A stretch of DNA of 64,000 nucleotides from Pelagibius sp. CAU 1746 (GTDB lineage Bacteria > Pseudomonadota > Alphaproteobacteria > Kiloniellales > Kiloniellaceae): the NCBI RefSeq assembly GCF_039839785.1, contig NZ_JBDOQT010000001.1, positions 2,976,001 through 3,040,000 of the forward strand. The letters are read 5' to 3'. This document shows positions 1 to 10,741 of this stretch, piece after piece; position 1 is the first letter of the stretch, and every line of letters starts with the position of its first letter. The notes under the pieces were generated by a model, which was not told the DNA's origin, searched no databases, and saw only the letters and a list, made by a program, of their open reading frames with translations. A program made the translations under genes and the position numbers.

Positions 1-120
1 GGATCATAGGTTTTAGGTTTGTAATGTCAATCATAACTGGCCGTTAACTGCCGAAATTCTTTGGCGAATCACGCCGGCGGCGTTGGCCTTAAAATATTCT
101 TCCTATATCCTGCAACTTAT

Positions 121-666
121 ATGGTTAATATTTCAGAGGCTAAAGTGGTGCATTCCGGGCAGACTTTCAAGGGGGCGGGACTACTTCTGGTCGATATCCA
201 GGAACGCCTTGCGCCTGCGATTGTCGAGACGCCCGATGTCGTGGCCCGCGCCGGCACATTGATCCGCGCGGCCCGAGTATCCGGCTGGCCGATACTTGCG
301 ACTGAGCAGTATTCGCGCGGGCTGGGGCCGACGCTTCCGAAACTGCGCGATCTGCTGCGGCCGGAGGAGGTTGTCGAGAAGATCCATTTCGCTGCGGCGC
401 GCGAGCCGGCCTTCTGCAGCGCGCTGCAGGCGCAGGAGCTCACCCATTGCTTCGTCGCCGGCATGGAGGCGCATGTCTGCGTTCTTCAGACCGTACTGTC
501 GCTTCTCGGCAAGGGGGTCGGCGTCACCGTGATCGGCGATGCCGTGGCTTCGCGGGTGGATATCAACCGCCGCCTTGCCCTGGCGCGCATGGTCCGCGCC
601 GGCGCCGTGGTGCAGAGCGCAGGGGCCGTCTGTGCGGCTTGGGCGGCGGGGAGCCCGGTCCGATAA
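121..666 (+). CDS. isochorismatase-family cysteine hydrolase
   Basis: A 181-residue protein of the isochorismatase/nicotinamidase-like fold. The expected triad is visible: Asp in LLLVDIQE near the N-terminus, Lys in VEKIHF mid-protein, and the nucleophile Cys in AHVCVLQT. Members hydrolyse amides or vinyl ethers in the cytoplasm; short members like this one (YcaC/ISOC-like) mostly lack a proven substrate. The reading frame is open from a TTG at 61, but that N-terminus has no family similarity. I use the ATG at 121. No Shine-Dalgarno precedes it, whereas AGAGG at 135-139 sits well for a GTG at 145 or 148, so the true protein may be 8-9 residues shorter. Its neighbour on the same strand, the alpha/beta hydrolase, begins 82 bases later, so a common transcript is possible but not shown. 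Confidence 0.85.
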   Translation: MVNISEAKVVHSGQTFKGAGLLLVDIQERLAPAIVETPDVVARAGTLIRAARVSGWPILATEQYSRGLGPTLPKLRDLLRPEEVVEKIHFAAAREPAFCSALQAQELTHCFVAGMEAHVCVLQTVLSLLGKGVGVTVIGDAVASRVDINRRLALARMVRAGAVVQSAGAVCAAWAAGSPVR

Positions 667-748
667 CGCGGCGTTGCCGCCGTCGCGTCCATCGCTCAGA
701 ATGACCGTCCCGCCGACTTCGCATGACCCACCGTAAGATTCTTTCCGT

Positions 749-1456
749 ATGACCGATAAAGTTCCCCTAGCCCTGCTGCCCGGCCTGCTGTGCGATGCGG
801 CCCTTTGGCAGCCGCAGGTGGCTGCGCTCTCCGACATTGCCGATTGCCGCGTCGCGGACCTGACGACCCAGGACACCATAGAGGCCATGGCCGAGAGCGT
901 ACTGGCGGCCATGCCGGAGCGTTTCGCCTTGGCCGGACTCTCGATGGGCGGCTACGTGGCCTTGGAAGTCGTGGCCCGGGCGCCCGAAAGGGTCACGCGC
1001 CTTGCCCTTCTCGATACCCGGGCGCAGGCGGACGCACCGGAGGAGAGCAAGCGGCGGCGCGGCCTTATCGAACTGGCGGAGAAGGGACAGTTCAAAGGCG
1101 TCACGCCGCGTCTGCTGCCGCTGTTCATCCACGAGGAACGGCTGGGCGATCCGGCCTTGACCGGCACCGTCACCCGCATGGCCCAGCATGTCGGCAAGGA
1201 GGCCTTTATCCGCCAGCAGCGCGCGATCATGGGGCGCCGCGACCAAACCGCGGCGCTCGTAAAGATCCATGTGCCGACCCTGGTGCTTTGCGGGCGCGAG
1301 GACGCACTGACGCCTTTGGCCGACCACAAGGCCATGGCTGCCGGGATCGCCGGCGCGCGTTTGGCGGTGATCGAGGACTGCGGCCACCTGGCCACCCTGG
1401 AACGCCCCGAGGCGGTGAACGGCGAACTGCGGCGCTGGTTGACGGCGGAAGACTAG
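749..1456 (+). CDS. alpha/beta-hydrolase fold protein
   Basis: A 235-residue cytoplasmic alpha/beta hydrolase without signal peptide. The nucleophile elbow GLSMGGYVA carries the catalytic Ser, GREDALTP carries the acid, and CGHLATLE near the C-terminus carries the His. The N-terminal LLPGLLCDAALW resembles the oxyanion strand of the lactonase/esterase-like family. The substrate cannot be told from sequence. The stop codon shares the palindrome CTAG at 1453-1456 with the stop of the opposing MFS gene, so the two genes converge with a 4-base overlap and no room for a terminator between them. Confidence 0.88.
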   Translation: MTDKVPLALLPGLLCDAALWQPQVAALSDIADCRVADLTTQDTIEAMAESVLAAMPERFALAGLSMGGYVALEVVARAPERVTRLALLDTRAQADAPEESKRRRGLIELAEKGQFKGVTPRLLPLFIHEERLGDPALTGTVTRMAQHVGKEAFIRQQRAIMGRRDQTAALVKIHVPTLVLCGREDALTPLADHKAMAAGIAGARLAVIEDCGHLATLERPEAVNGELRRWLTAED

Positions 1457-2760
1457 GGCCGCGGGCCGGCGGCTCCGTCCGTTTCTTCGGGACCGGTTTC
1501 CTCGGGGCCGGTTTCCTCTGCCGACGCTTCCTCCGCATCCTCGGCCAGGGTATCGACCGTGGAGACGGTCTGCGCCAGGGTGAGGGACTCCGTGAAGGCG
1601 ACGTGCTCTTCCTCCGGCGCCGGCGCGCGCTGGCGCATTCGGTAGACGGTGAAGGCCGCCAGGCAGAGCTGCACCCCCGCGGTCATGCCGAAGAGCGCGT
1701 CGGGGCCGAAGGCGCGCGTCAGGCTGGAGGCGACGAGCGGGCCGACGACGGCGCCCAGAGCGAAAATCAGCAACAGGCCGCTGGCGGCCTCGACATAGCC
1801 GTCGGGCTCCACATAGTCGTTCATGTGGGCGACGCTGAGGCCGTAGATCGGAAAGGCGAAGAGCCCGAAGAGGAAGATCAGGGCAAAGGCGCCTTGGCCC
1901 CAGGGTGGCGACCAGAAGACGAAGAGCAGACCGGCCAGGGCGGAGCCGCAAGCGGCAGCGATGATGACGCGGCGGCGGTCCGTCTTGTCGGAAAGCCGCC
2001 CGAGGGGCCACTGACCCAGGGCGCCGGCGATCACCGCGATACTCATGAAGATGGCCACGCCCCAGGCGTTGGCGCCTTTTTCCTGCGCGAAGACCGGCGC
2101 CAGCGCCCAGAAGGAACCGTTGGCCAGGCCCACGGCCAGGCAGCCGATGACGCCCACGGGCGAGAGCTTGTAGAGATGTTTCAAGCGGATGTGCACGCTC
2201 TGCACGGGCGCCGGTGCTTCCGCCTTGGTCATGGCGACCGGCACGGCGGCGAGGGAGACCAGGATCGAGGCGAGGATGAAAAGCGGGAAATTCTCCGGGC
2301 GGTCCAGACCGAGCATGAGTTGGCCGATGGTGATGACCGTCAGGTTGATGATGGTGTAGAGCGAGAAGACGAAGCCGCGGGTCTCGTTGGTCGATTTCTC
2401 GTTCAGCCAGCTTTCGATGATCATATACAGCGCGGCGAAGCAGAAGCCGGTCATGGCGCGCAGGGCCCACCAGAGGTAGGCGTTGAGAAACATCGAGTGT
2501 ACCAGCACCACGCAGGAGGCGACGGCGACCAGGGCGGCGAAGGCCCGAATGTGTCCGGCACGCCTGATGAGGCGCGGACCGTAGAGGCAGCCGCTGGCGA
2601 AGCCGAGGAAGTAGGCCGACCCCAGGATGCCGATATCGGTGTCGGAGAAGGCCTCGAGATTGGCGCGCACCGGCAGCAGAGTTCCCTGCAGCCCGTTGCC
2701 CATGAGCAGAAGAGCGACGCTGAGCAGCAGCGCGGTGATCGGTGCGAAGGCTTTGGTCAT
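1453..2760 (-). CDS. MFS transporter (YcaD-like)
   Basis: A 435-residue inner-membrane transporter of the major facilitator superfamily. About twelve hydrophobic segments are visible from residue 5 to about 385, with the short basic loop after helix 2 (GPRLIRRAGH) and LGRLSDKTDRRR after helix 8, typical of MFS loops. The motif ALYMIIESWLNEK in helix 4-5 is characteristic of the YcaD-type subgroup, whose substrates are unknown. The last 45 residues form a cytoplasmic acidic tail with three copies of a short EETGP-like unit, encoded by a 15-base tandem repeat. The gene lies alone on the minus strand between the convergent hydrolase gene and parE, 69 bases downstream of the parE stop. Confidence 0.9.
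   Translation of the reverse strand: MTKAFAPITALLLSVALLLMGNGLQGTLLPVRANLEAFSDTDIGILGSAYFLGFASGCLYGPRLIRRAGHIRAFAALVAVASCVVLVHSMFLNAYLWWALRAMTGFCFAALYMIIESWLNEKSTNETRGFVFSLYTIINLTVITIGQLMLGLDRPENFPLFILASILVSLAAVPVAMTKAEAPAPVQSVHIRLKHLYKLSPVGVIGCLAVGLANGSFWALAPVFAQEKGANAWGVAIFMSIAVIAGALGQWPLGRLSDKTDRRRVIIAAACGSALAGLLFVFWSPPWGQGAFALIFLFGLFAFPIYGLSVAHMNDYVEPDGYVEAASGLLLIFALGAVVGPLVASSLTRAFGPDALFGMTAGVQLCLAAFTVYRMRQRAPAPEEEHVAFTESLTLAQTVSTVDTLAEDAEEASAEETGPEETGPEETDGAAGPRP
1481..1525. repeat. 15-bp tandem repeat, three units
   Basis: Three consecutive 15-base units (1481-1495, 1496-1510, 1511-1525; the third diverged at its 3' half) lie at the 3' end of the MFS gene. They encode the repeated EETGP tail. 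In-frame repeat units of this kind change copy number by slippage without breaking the frame. Confidence 0.75.
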
Positions 2761-2829
2761 CGCGAGGCCGTTCCTGTCGAGAGCAGGAATTGATTTAGCA
2801 CATCGCCGCCGCCCGTTCGAGGGGGGTGG

Positions 2830-4830
<2,001 letters not shown>

Positions 4831-4998
4831 CTTGGCCTGTGCTGTGAAAGAAATGTGATGGCCGGAAAAGCGCCCCGGCGCATGGCGAATCGGGACAAGA
4901 GAATCGCCGATGGAGTAGGGTAGCGTATCTCGAGCCCCAGTATCTAGGTCGTGGGTGCCCGGCTGGCGCATATCTAGTAAGTGAGGGACGGCCTGTCC

Positions 4999-5454
4999 AT
5001 GCCTTCGGAAAATGAAATGCCACCCCAGGGGAACAAGCCGAGGGGCGGCTTGTCCACGCGGACGCTCGCCATGCCCGCCGACGCCAATCCCAACGGCGAC
5101 ATCTTCGGCGGCTGGGTCCTGTCGCAGATGGACATCGCCGCCGGCATCGCCGCCGGCGCGCGCGCCCGCGGGCGTGTCGCGACGGTGGCGGTGGACGCCA
5201 TGGTGTTCCACCTTCCGGTTTACGTCGGCGATGTGCTGGGCACCTATACGGAGGTCATCCGTGTCGGGCGCACTTCCATGGCCATTCATGTCGAGGCCTG
5301 GGCGCTGCGCGGCAGCATCAGCGCCAGCGGGCCCAACGAGCATGTCCGGGTCACGCAAGGGACCTTTACCCTGGTCGCCATCGACGACAACGGCAGGCCC
5401 AGACCCGTCCCCGAGGGGCCTGTGCCACCCGCAGCCGAAGAGGGGGCCGCATGA
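4999..5454 (+). CDS. acyl-CoA thioesterase, hotdog fold (YciA-like)
   Basis: A 151-residue single-hotdog thioesterase that cleaves acyl-CoA to free CoA and acid. The signature block TRTLAMPADANPNGDIFGGW, with its catalytic Asp in NGDIFGG, is the hallmark of the YciA/BACH group, and VAVDAMVFHLPVYVGD matches the second conserved strand. The frame opens 18 bases earlier at GTG 4981; I prefer ATG 4999 because the family core begins shortly after. The stop overlaps the next gene by ATGA (5451-5454), so translation of the two is coupled. Confidence 0.9.
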   Translation: MPSENEMPPQGNKPRGGLSTRTLAMPADANPNGDIFGGWVLSQMDIAAGIAAGARARGRVATVAVDAMVFHLPVYVGDVLGTYTEVIRVGRTSMAIHVEAWALRGSISASGPNEHVRVTQGTFTLVAIDDNGRPRPVPEGPVPPAAEEGAA

Positions 5455-5813
5455 GACGCTTGCTCGCCGCCGGCCTGCTGATGCTCCTGTCCATGAGCCC
5501 GGTCCAAGCAGGAGAAGCCGACGTGGTCGCGGCCGAGGCCGTACAGGAAAGCGACGGCACCTGGCGCTTCCGGGTCACGGTGCGCCATGGCGACGAAGGT
5601 TGGGAGCATTACGCCGATCGCTGGCAGGTGGAGACCCGGGACGGACGCGTCCTCGGGACCCGGGTCCTGTTGCATCCCCATGAGCAAGAACAGCCCTTCA
5701 CCCGGGCTCTGGGCGGCGTGACCGTCCCGCCGGAGGTCGATGAAGTGGTGATCCGCGCCCACGATTCGGTCCACGGCGACGGCGGGGCGGTCGTCACAGT
5801 CAGGCTGCGCTGA
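5451..5813 (+). CDS. small exported protein of unknown function
   Basis: A 120-residue protein with a Sec signal peptide (MRRLLAAGLLMLLSMSPVQA, likely cut after AGA/AEA around residue 20-22). The mature part is about 98 residues, rich in beta-strand-type alternation, with WRFRVTVRHGDEGWEHYADRW and paired His residues (VLLHPHEQEQPF, HDSVHGDGG). I do not recognise a characterised domain. It is translationally coupled to the thioesterase gene through a 4-base overlap. A periplasmic beta-sandwich role is an inference from composition only. Confidence 0.75.
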   Translation: MRRLLAAGLLMLLSMSPVQAGEADVVAAEAVQESDGTWRFRVTVRHGDEGWEHYADRWQVETRDGRVLGTRVLLHPHEQEQPFTRALGGVTVPPEVDEVVIRAHDSVHGDGGAVVTVRLR

Positions 5814-5843
5814 GGGGCGCGGCAGGTTCCCCGGCGGGCCGCT

Positions 5844-6440
5844 TCAAGCAGCCAGCGACCGCCACAGCCGAAAAGGGGAGCCGGGTTCCTCCCGCGCGAC
5901 CCAGCGGTAGGGCAGGTCCCGCCACGGCATCACCCGATGAGTCAGATTGTCCAAGACATAGACGCCTCGGTCACTGTGCACCAACAGCACCGCATGGCCG
6001 CGCCCGCGGTCCAGCCGGCAGGCGGCCAGGGTGAGGGCCCCGCGCGGAAAGCTGTGCTGCCGGATCAGGGTCTGAAGCTTGCGGATCGCATAGTCCTCGC
6101 AGTCTCCCGCCCGGTCGCCGATCTCCCAGAAGTCCTGACCGGTATCATCGCGGAACTGAATGCGCGCGTTGATCTCCTTATTGACCTTGGCGAGTTGGGC
6201 CGCCCGGCCCAGGGAGAGCTTCAGGGGGCCGAAGCGCGCCGCCGCCGGGTCCAGGTCCGGGTGCCGGCGCAGCAGGGAGAACCAGGCCGAGGGGGCTGGG
6301 ATCAGCTTGCCGGCCGACATGGTGGAGGATTTCGGAAGAGGGGCCGGCAAGCCGGTCATCGCGGCTTCGACGGGAGCGGCGAAGGTTGCCGCGGCGGCGG
6401 CGCCGCACAGGCCCATGAGCAGGTGTCGTCGTGACAGCAA
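5844..6440 (-). CDS. LapG-like transglutaminase-type cysteine peptidase (BTLCP)
   Basis: A 198-residue exported protein of the bacterial transglutaminase-like cysteine proteinase family (DUF920 type), to which LapG belongs. The triad is visible: Cys in RAGDCEDYAIRK, His in GRGHAVLLV and Asp in VYVLDNLT. The N-terminus begins SRRHLLMG and then runs AAAAATFAAPVEA, a twin-arginine-like or Sec signal. LapG cleaves surface adhesins under control of LapD, but no LapD or adhesin is in this window, so the target is unknown. The start is TTG at 6440 with GGAG seven bases before it; that Shine-Dalgarno lies inside an inverted repeat (see 6445-6482). It converges with the small exported protein 30 bases away. 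Confidence 0.85.
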   Translation of the reverse strand: MLSRRHLLMGLCGAAAAATFAAPVEAAMTGLPAPLPKSSTMSAGKLIPAPSAWFSLLRRHPDLDPAAARFGPLKLSLGRAAQLAKVNKEINARIQFRDDTGQDFWEIGDRAGDCEDYAIRKLQTLIRQHSFPRGALTLAACRLDRGRGHAVLLVHSDRGVYVLDNLTHRVMPWRDLPYRWVAREEPGSPFRLWRSLAA

Positions 6441-6444
6441 GAGG

Positions 6445-6482
6445 CTACTCCAAACGTAGTAACTCGTTTGATAGAGGAGTAG
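6445..6482 (-). promoter_or_regulatory. nested inverted repeat covering the ribosome-binding site
   Basis: CTACTCC (6445-6451) and GGAGTAG (6476-6482) are perfect complements, and inside them CAAACG (6451-6456) pairs with CGTTTG (6465-6470) across an 8-base loop. In the minus-strand transcript the second arm contains the GGAG that precedes the TTG start of the LapG-like gene, so folding would hide the ribosome-binding site. It could instead be an operator DNA palindrome. Confidence 0.5.
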
Positions 6483-6847
6483 CGCGATACTTGTTTTTAG
6501 GGCGTGATTTATTCGGGGGTATTGTATGACATTGAAATTATAAAGTCGTGATATTCGGAATATTTTAATAAAAAATTAGTGTTCTCGCTTTACGTACTAA
6601 GAATATTGGCTTTCTCAGGCGATTTTCCGCTTATGGGTGCGATTCCGCTCCAGTTACGCGCTTTTGGAGTGGCTGGCACTGAGAATCCTATCTCAATACC
6701 TCTTTCGCTTCTTGTGATGATTGAGTGACCGCTTCACGGCAGAAGTGTGATGAACAAAGATCGCTGCTGTGATTTCGGCCGCCTCTTTACTTCTCCTTAA
6801 CCAATTTGCTCTTCCGGCGGGCGGCTGCGCCAGTGGGCGCCGGCTCA

Positions 6848-6881
6848 AGAAAAAGCCCCGCCGGCGCTGAACCGGCGGGGC
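6848..6881 (-). terminator. rho-independent terminator of glnA
   Basis: A 10-bp GC stem (6855-6864 with 6872-6881) and a 7-base loop, followed on the minus strand by a TTTTTCTTG run. It sits about 50 bases past the glnA stop and ends the glnBA unit. Confidence 0.9.
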
Positions 6882-6932
6882 CTGCTTTCGGTCAGGGCGC
6901 GCCTTGCGCCCCTCGATGTCAATCAGACCGCA

Positions 6933-8342
6933 TCAGACGGAATAGTACATCTTGAACTCGACCGGATGCGGGGCGTGCTCGAACTCGTAGATCTCTTCCC
7001 ACTTCAGATCCATGTAACCGTCGATCTGGTCGCGGGTGAAGACGTCGCCGGCCAGCAGAAACTCGTGGTCGGCCTCCAGGGCCTCCATGGCTTCGCGCAG
7101 GGAGCCGCAGACCGTCGGCACGCCGGCGAGTTCTTCCGGCGGCAGGTCGTAGAGATCCTTGTCCATCGGGTCGCCCGGATGGATCTTGTTCTTGATGCCG
7201 TCCAGGCCGGCCATGAGCATCGCCGAGAAGGCCAGGTAGGGGTTGGCCGCCGGATCCGGGAAACGGATCTCGACACGCTTGGCCTTGGGGCTCTCGCCAT
7301 AGGGGATGCGGCAGGAAGCTGAACGGTTGCGCGCCGAATAGGCGAGCAGCACCGGCGCCTCGAAACCAGGAATCAAGCGCTTGTAGCTGTTGGTCGAGGG
7401 GTTGGTGAAGGCATTCAACGCCTTGGCATGCTTGATGATGCCGCCGATGTAGTGGAGGCACATCTCCGAGAGGCCGGCGTAACCGTCACCGGCAAAAAGC
7501 GGCTGGCCGCCCTTCCAGATCGACTGGTGGGTGTGCATGCCCGAGCCGTTGTCGCCGGCCACGGGCTTCGGCATGAAGGTGGCCGTCTTGCCGTATTGAT
7601 CGGCGACCTGATGGACCACGTACTTGTAGATCTGCATGCCGTCGGCGGCCTGCACCAGCGGCGCGAACTTGGTCCCCAACTCGTGCTGGGACGGCGCCAC
7701 CTCGTGGTGATGCTTTTCGATGTCGAGGCCCATCTCGCCCATGACCTTCAGCATCTCGGCGCGCAGGTCCATGGCCGAGTCGACCGGCGGCACAGGGAAG
7801 TAACCGCCCTTGACCTGCGGGCGGTGGCCGAGGTTGCCGTACTCCATCTCGGCGCCGGAGTTGTAGGGGCCCTCGTTGGAGTCCAGGAAGTAGGAGGTCC
7901 GGTGCTGGGACACCTCATAGCGCACGTCGTCGAAGACGAAGAACTCGGCTTCCGGTCCCCAGAAGGAAGAATCGCCGATCCCCGTCGCCTTCAGGTGCTC
8001 GACCGCGCGCACCGCGGTCGAACGCGGGTCGCGGCCATAGAGCTGGCCGGTCGAAGGCTCCACGATGTTACAGAAGAGGATGAGCTGCGACATGTTGGAG
8101 AAGGGATCCATCACCGCGGTGCTGAGATCCGGGCACAGGATCATGTCGGAGTCATTGATCGCTTTCCAGCCCGCGATCGACGAACCGTCGAACATAATGC
8201 CTTCGGTGAGGGCGTCCTCGTCGATGGCATTCACATGCATGGCGACGTGGTGCCACTTACCGCGCGGGTCGGTGAAGCGGTAATCGACGTAGGAGATGTT
8301 CTTCTCTTTGATCATCTCAAGGATGGTTTTGGCGTCAGACAT
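6933..8342 (-). CDS. glnA: glutamine synthetase type I
   Basis: A 469-residue class GSI-beta glutamine synthetase, which makes glutamine from glutamate, ammonia and ATP as a cytoplasmic dodecamer. Visible motifs are FDGSSIAGW (latch region, from residue 51), EAEFF (131-135, metal site), [16 protein letters not shown] (ATP site, around 259-274) and NRSASCRIP (around 339-347). The adenylylation tyrosine is present at Tyr398 in [10 protein letters not shown], so activity should be switched by GlnE in answer to GlnB. It is second in the glnB-glnA unit, 99 bases after glnB, and is closed by a strong terminator. Confidence 0.98.
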   Translation of the reverse strand: MSDAKTILEMIKEKNISYVDYRFTDPRGKWHHVAMHVNAIDEDALTEGIMFDGSSIAGWKAINDSDMILCPDLSTAVMDPFSNMSQLILFCNIVEPSTGQLYGRDPRSTAVRAVEHLKATGIGDSSFWGPEAEFFVFDDVRYEVSQHRTSYFLDSNEGPYNSGAEMEYGNLGHRPQVKGGYFPVPPVDSAMDLRAEMLKVMGEMGLDIEKHHHEVAPSQHELGTKFAPLVQAADGMQIYKYVVHQVADQYGKTATFMPKPVAGDNGSGMHTHQSIWKGGQPLFAGDGYAGLSEMCLHYIGGIIKHAKALNAFTNPSTNSYKRLIPGFEAPVLLAYSARNRSASCRIPYGESPKAKRVEIRFPDPAANPYLAFSAMLMAGLDGIKNKIHPGDPMDKDLYDLPPEELAGVPTVCGSLREAMEALEADHEFLLAGDVFTRDQIDGYMDLKWEEIYEFEHAPHPVEFKMYYSV

Positions 8343-8414
8343 GGATGCTCTTTCCGTTTTCTAAGAACCGTGATTGACGTTACTGGTGCCGGCTGTCCCC
8401 GGCCCGCAAGTCCG

Positions 8415-8440
8415 CCGGCACAGTCCGGCGGGCGTGCCGG
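8415..8440 (-). promoter_or_regulatory. inverted repeat between glnB and glnA
   Basis: CCGGCAC (8415-8421) and GTGCCGG (8434-8440) are perfect complements directly after the glnB stop codon. No T-run follows on the minus strand, so it is a poor terminator. It could stabilise or process the glnBA transcript. Confidence 0.4.
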
Positions 8441-8441
8441 T

Positions 8442-8810
<369 letters not shown>

Positions 8811-8893
8811 CTATAGTGTGATTTTCTCAAGCTGGCTGGCTCTGGCCTGTCGGCACTTCCGTTCGCTGGCGAAGCAGCGTCCACTATCGCGTT

Positions 8894-8909
8894 AGCAGGA
8901 GCCGTGCCA
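8894..8909 (-). promoter_or_regulatory. sigma-54 promoter candidate of glnBA
   Basis: On the minus strand the sequence TGGCACGGCTCCTGCT matches the -24/-12 consensus TGGCACG-N4-TTGCW at 11 of 12 defined positions with exact GG-GC spacing. It predicts an untranslated leader of roughly 100 bases before glnB. In Azospirillum and relatives glnBA has a sigma-54 promoter activated by NtrC; I did not find a convincing NtrC box. Confidence 0.65.
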
Positions 8910-9018
8910 AGTGGCCGGACCCCGGCAAAACCTGGGGTTCTGCCGGGGCGTCCGTGAAAACCGCACTAAAATGCCGCTTTGTGCTGCCCAAGAAATAGGC
9001 GGTTTGGGCAGAAACTAG

Positions 9019-10206
9019 TCACGCGCTCCGCGCTTCTCGGTTCCCCAGATATCCGGCGATGCGGTCCAGAGCCGCCCGGATGTTTTCCTGCGAATTGGCG
9101 TAGGACAGGCGCAGATAGCCTTCGCCGAAACGGCCGAAGGAGGTGCCGGCAATGGTCGCGACCCCGGCCTGCTCCAGCAACTCCACTTCCAGGGTCTTGG
9201 CGGGAATGCCCGTGCCGGACACATTGGGAAAGGCGTAGAAGGCGCCCGCGGGCTCCACGCAGGAGACACCGGGAATGTCGTTCAGCACCCGGTGGATGGT
9301 GCGTCGGCGCATGTCGAAAGCGCTCATCATCTCGGCCACCGCGTCCTGGGGGCCGCGCAGCGCGGCGATCCCGGCGAACTGGGTCGGCGCGTTGACGCAG
9401 GAATGGCAGTTGATGGCCAGGCGCGTGGCGGCTTCGGCCAGGGCCTTGGGCCAGACCGCGAAGCCCAGGCGCCAGCCGGTCATGGCGTAGGTCTTGCTCC
9501 AGCCGTCCAGCATGATCACGCGGTCGCGGATCTGCGGGTACTGCAGCAGGCTGACGTGCTCGCGCCCGTCATAGAGCATCTGGCTGTAGATCTCGTCCGA
9601 CAGGATAGCCACCTCGGGATGGGCCTCCAGGCCCGCCACCAGCCGGTCGACCTCTTCGCGCGGCGTCACGCCGCCGGTCGGGTTGGCGGGGCTGTTCAGG
9701 ATGATGAGGCGGGTCCGAGGGGTGATCAGGCTCAATACCTCCTCGGCGGAGAAGGCGAAGCCGTTGTCCTCGCGCAGCGGGATCGGGACCGCCTTGGCGC
9801 CGGAGAAATTGATCACCGACTCGTAGATCGGGAAACCTGGATTGGGATAGAGGATCTCGGCGCCGGCCTCGCCGAACATCAGGACGGCGAAGAACATGGT
9901 GACCTTGCCGCCTGGCACGACGACGACACTGGCCGGATCGACACTGACACGGTGGCGCAGTTCCAGGTCCTCGGCCACCGCCTCGCGCAGCTCGGGAATG
10001 CCGTTGGCCGGGGTATAGCCGTGGTGGCCGTCGCGCAGCGCCTTGACCGCGGCCTCCACCACATGCTCGGGGGTCTGGAAGTCGGGCTGACCGATTCCCA
10101 GGTTGATGATGTCGCGCCCCTGGGCCTCCAGTTGCTTGGCCCGCGCCAGCACCTCGAAGGCGCTCTCCGTGCCCAGCCGCGCGATCGCGGCCGCGGTCTT
10201 CACCAT
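9019..10206 (-). CDS. PLP-dependent class I aminotransferase (aspartate aminotransferase-like)
   Basis: A 395-residue fold-type I aminotransferase. It has the substrate-binding INLGIGQPDF, the PLP-contacting NSPANPTGG (171-179) and SDEIYSQMLYDG, and the Schiff-base Lys238 in GWSKTYAMTGWRLG. The C-terminal Arg that binds the substrate carboxylate is in YLRLSYAN. The sequence is of the AspC/Aat subgroup I-gamma common in alphaproteobacteria, but substrate choice cannot be fixed from sequence, so no symbol is given. It lies upstream of the glnB promoter in the same direction, separated by 238 bases, and seems to be its own unit. Confidence 0.92.
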   Translation of the reverse strand: MVKTAAAIARLGTESAFEVLARAKQLEAQGRDIINLGIGQPDFQTPEHVVEAAVKALRDGHHGYTPANGIPELREAVAEDLELRHRVSVDPASVVVVPGGKVTMFFAVLMFGEAGAEILYPNPGFPIYESVINFSGAKAVPIPLREDNGFAFSAEEVLSLITPRTRLIILNSPANPTGGVTPREEVDRLVAGLEAHPEVAILSDEIYSQMLYDGREHVSLLQYPQIRDRVIMLDGWSKTYAMTGWRLGFAVWPKALAEAATRLAINCHSCVNAPTQFAGIAALRGPQDAVAEMMSAFDMRRRTIHRVLNDIPGVSCVEPAGAFYAFPNVSGTGIPAKTLEVELLEQAGVATIAGTSFGRFGEGYLRLSYANSQENIRAALDRIAGYLGNREARSA

Positions 10207-10404
10207 ATCCGCCCCTCCAGGCTTGTTCCTGTAACCGGAAATTCGGCAGCAGACTATGGCAGAGGGGGCAGGGGCCGCAAGGCGGCTGAGAAGGCGCCCG
10301 GCACTGCGGAAACTTGAGGATCAGCGCGCTCTTGACGGCTGCGGGCCGGAGGTCTAAACACGCCCATCCGACGCGCCGCGCCCGTCAGCGCGGCAAGGTC
10401 CGAT

Positions 10405-10482
10405 GGTGGCTGTAGCTCAGTTGGTTAGAGCGCCTGGTTGTGGTCCAGGAGGTCGTGGGTTCAAATCCCATCAGCCACCCCA
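10405..10482 (+). tRNA. tRNA-His (GTG)
   Basis: A complete cloverleaf. The acceptor stem carries the histidine-specific extra G at -1 (10405) facing C73 (10479), the anticodon loop holds GTG, the T-arm is GTGGGTTCAAATCCCAT, and CCA is encoded at 10480-10482. Confidence 0.97.
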
Positions 10483-10741
10483 ATCCTTCCCACAGTTTCG
10501 TCAGCACGCCGATCGGCCCTGAGGGGCGGAGCGATGACGCTTCCATGAAATTCCTCGTCGGTGCGGCGGCGGAAATCCGGCCGCCGGCCCCTTAAGTTGA
10601 CAAAGCGGGCGCTGGCCGTAAGGTCGGGGCACAGCCAACACCGCCGCTATTGTGCGTCCATGACGGGTTCATGGCCGTGAGTGCCGCAGCGCGCGGCAGG
10701 GGATCACCGGTCCCCGAGCGAAACCGCTGGAGGATTCAACC

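Larger units (their letters stand above)
6441..6932. other. AT-rich gene-free gap
   Basis: About 490 bases between the LapG-like gene and glnA, both on the minus strand. The part 6470-6610 is strongly AT-rich against the rest of the window and is likely to hold the promoter of the LapG-like gene. The part 6610-6840 has normal composition and no supported ORF or recognisable RNA gene. The right end holds the glnA terminator. Confidence 0.6.

Noticed and set aside
790-2793. 667-codon plus-strand frame across the hydrolase and MFS genes
   Set aside because: Arg/Gly/Ala low-complexity translation, no domain; both genes it overlaps have intact family motifs.
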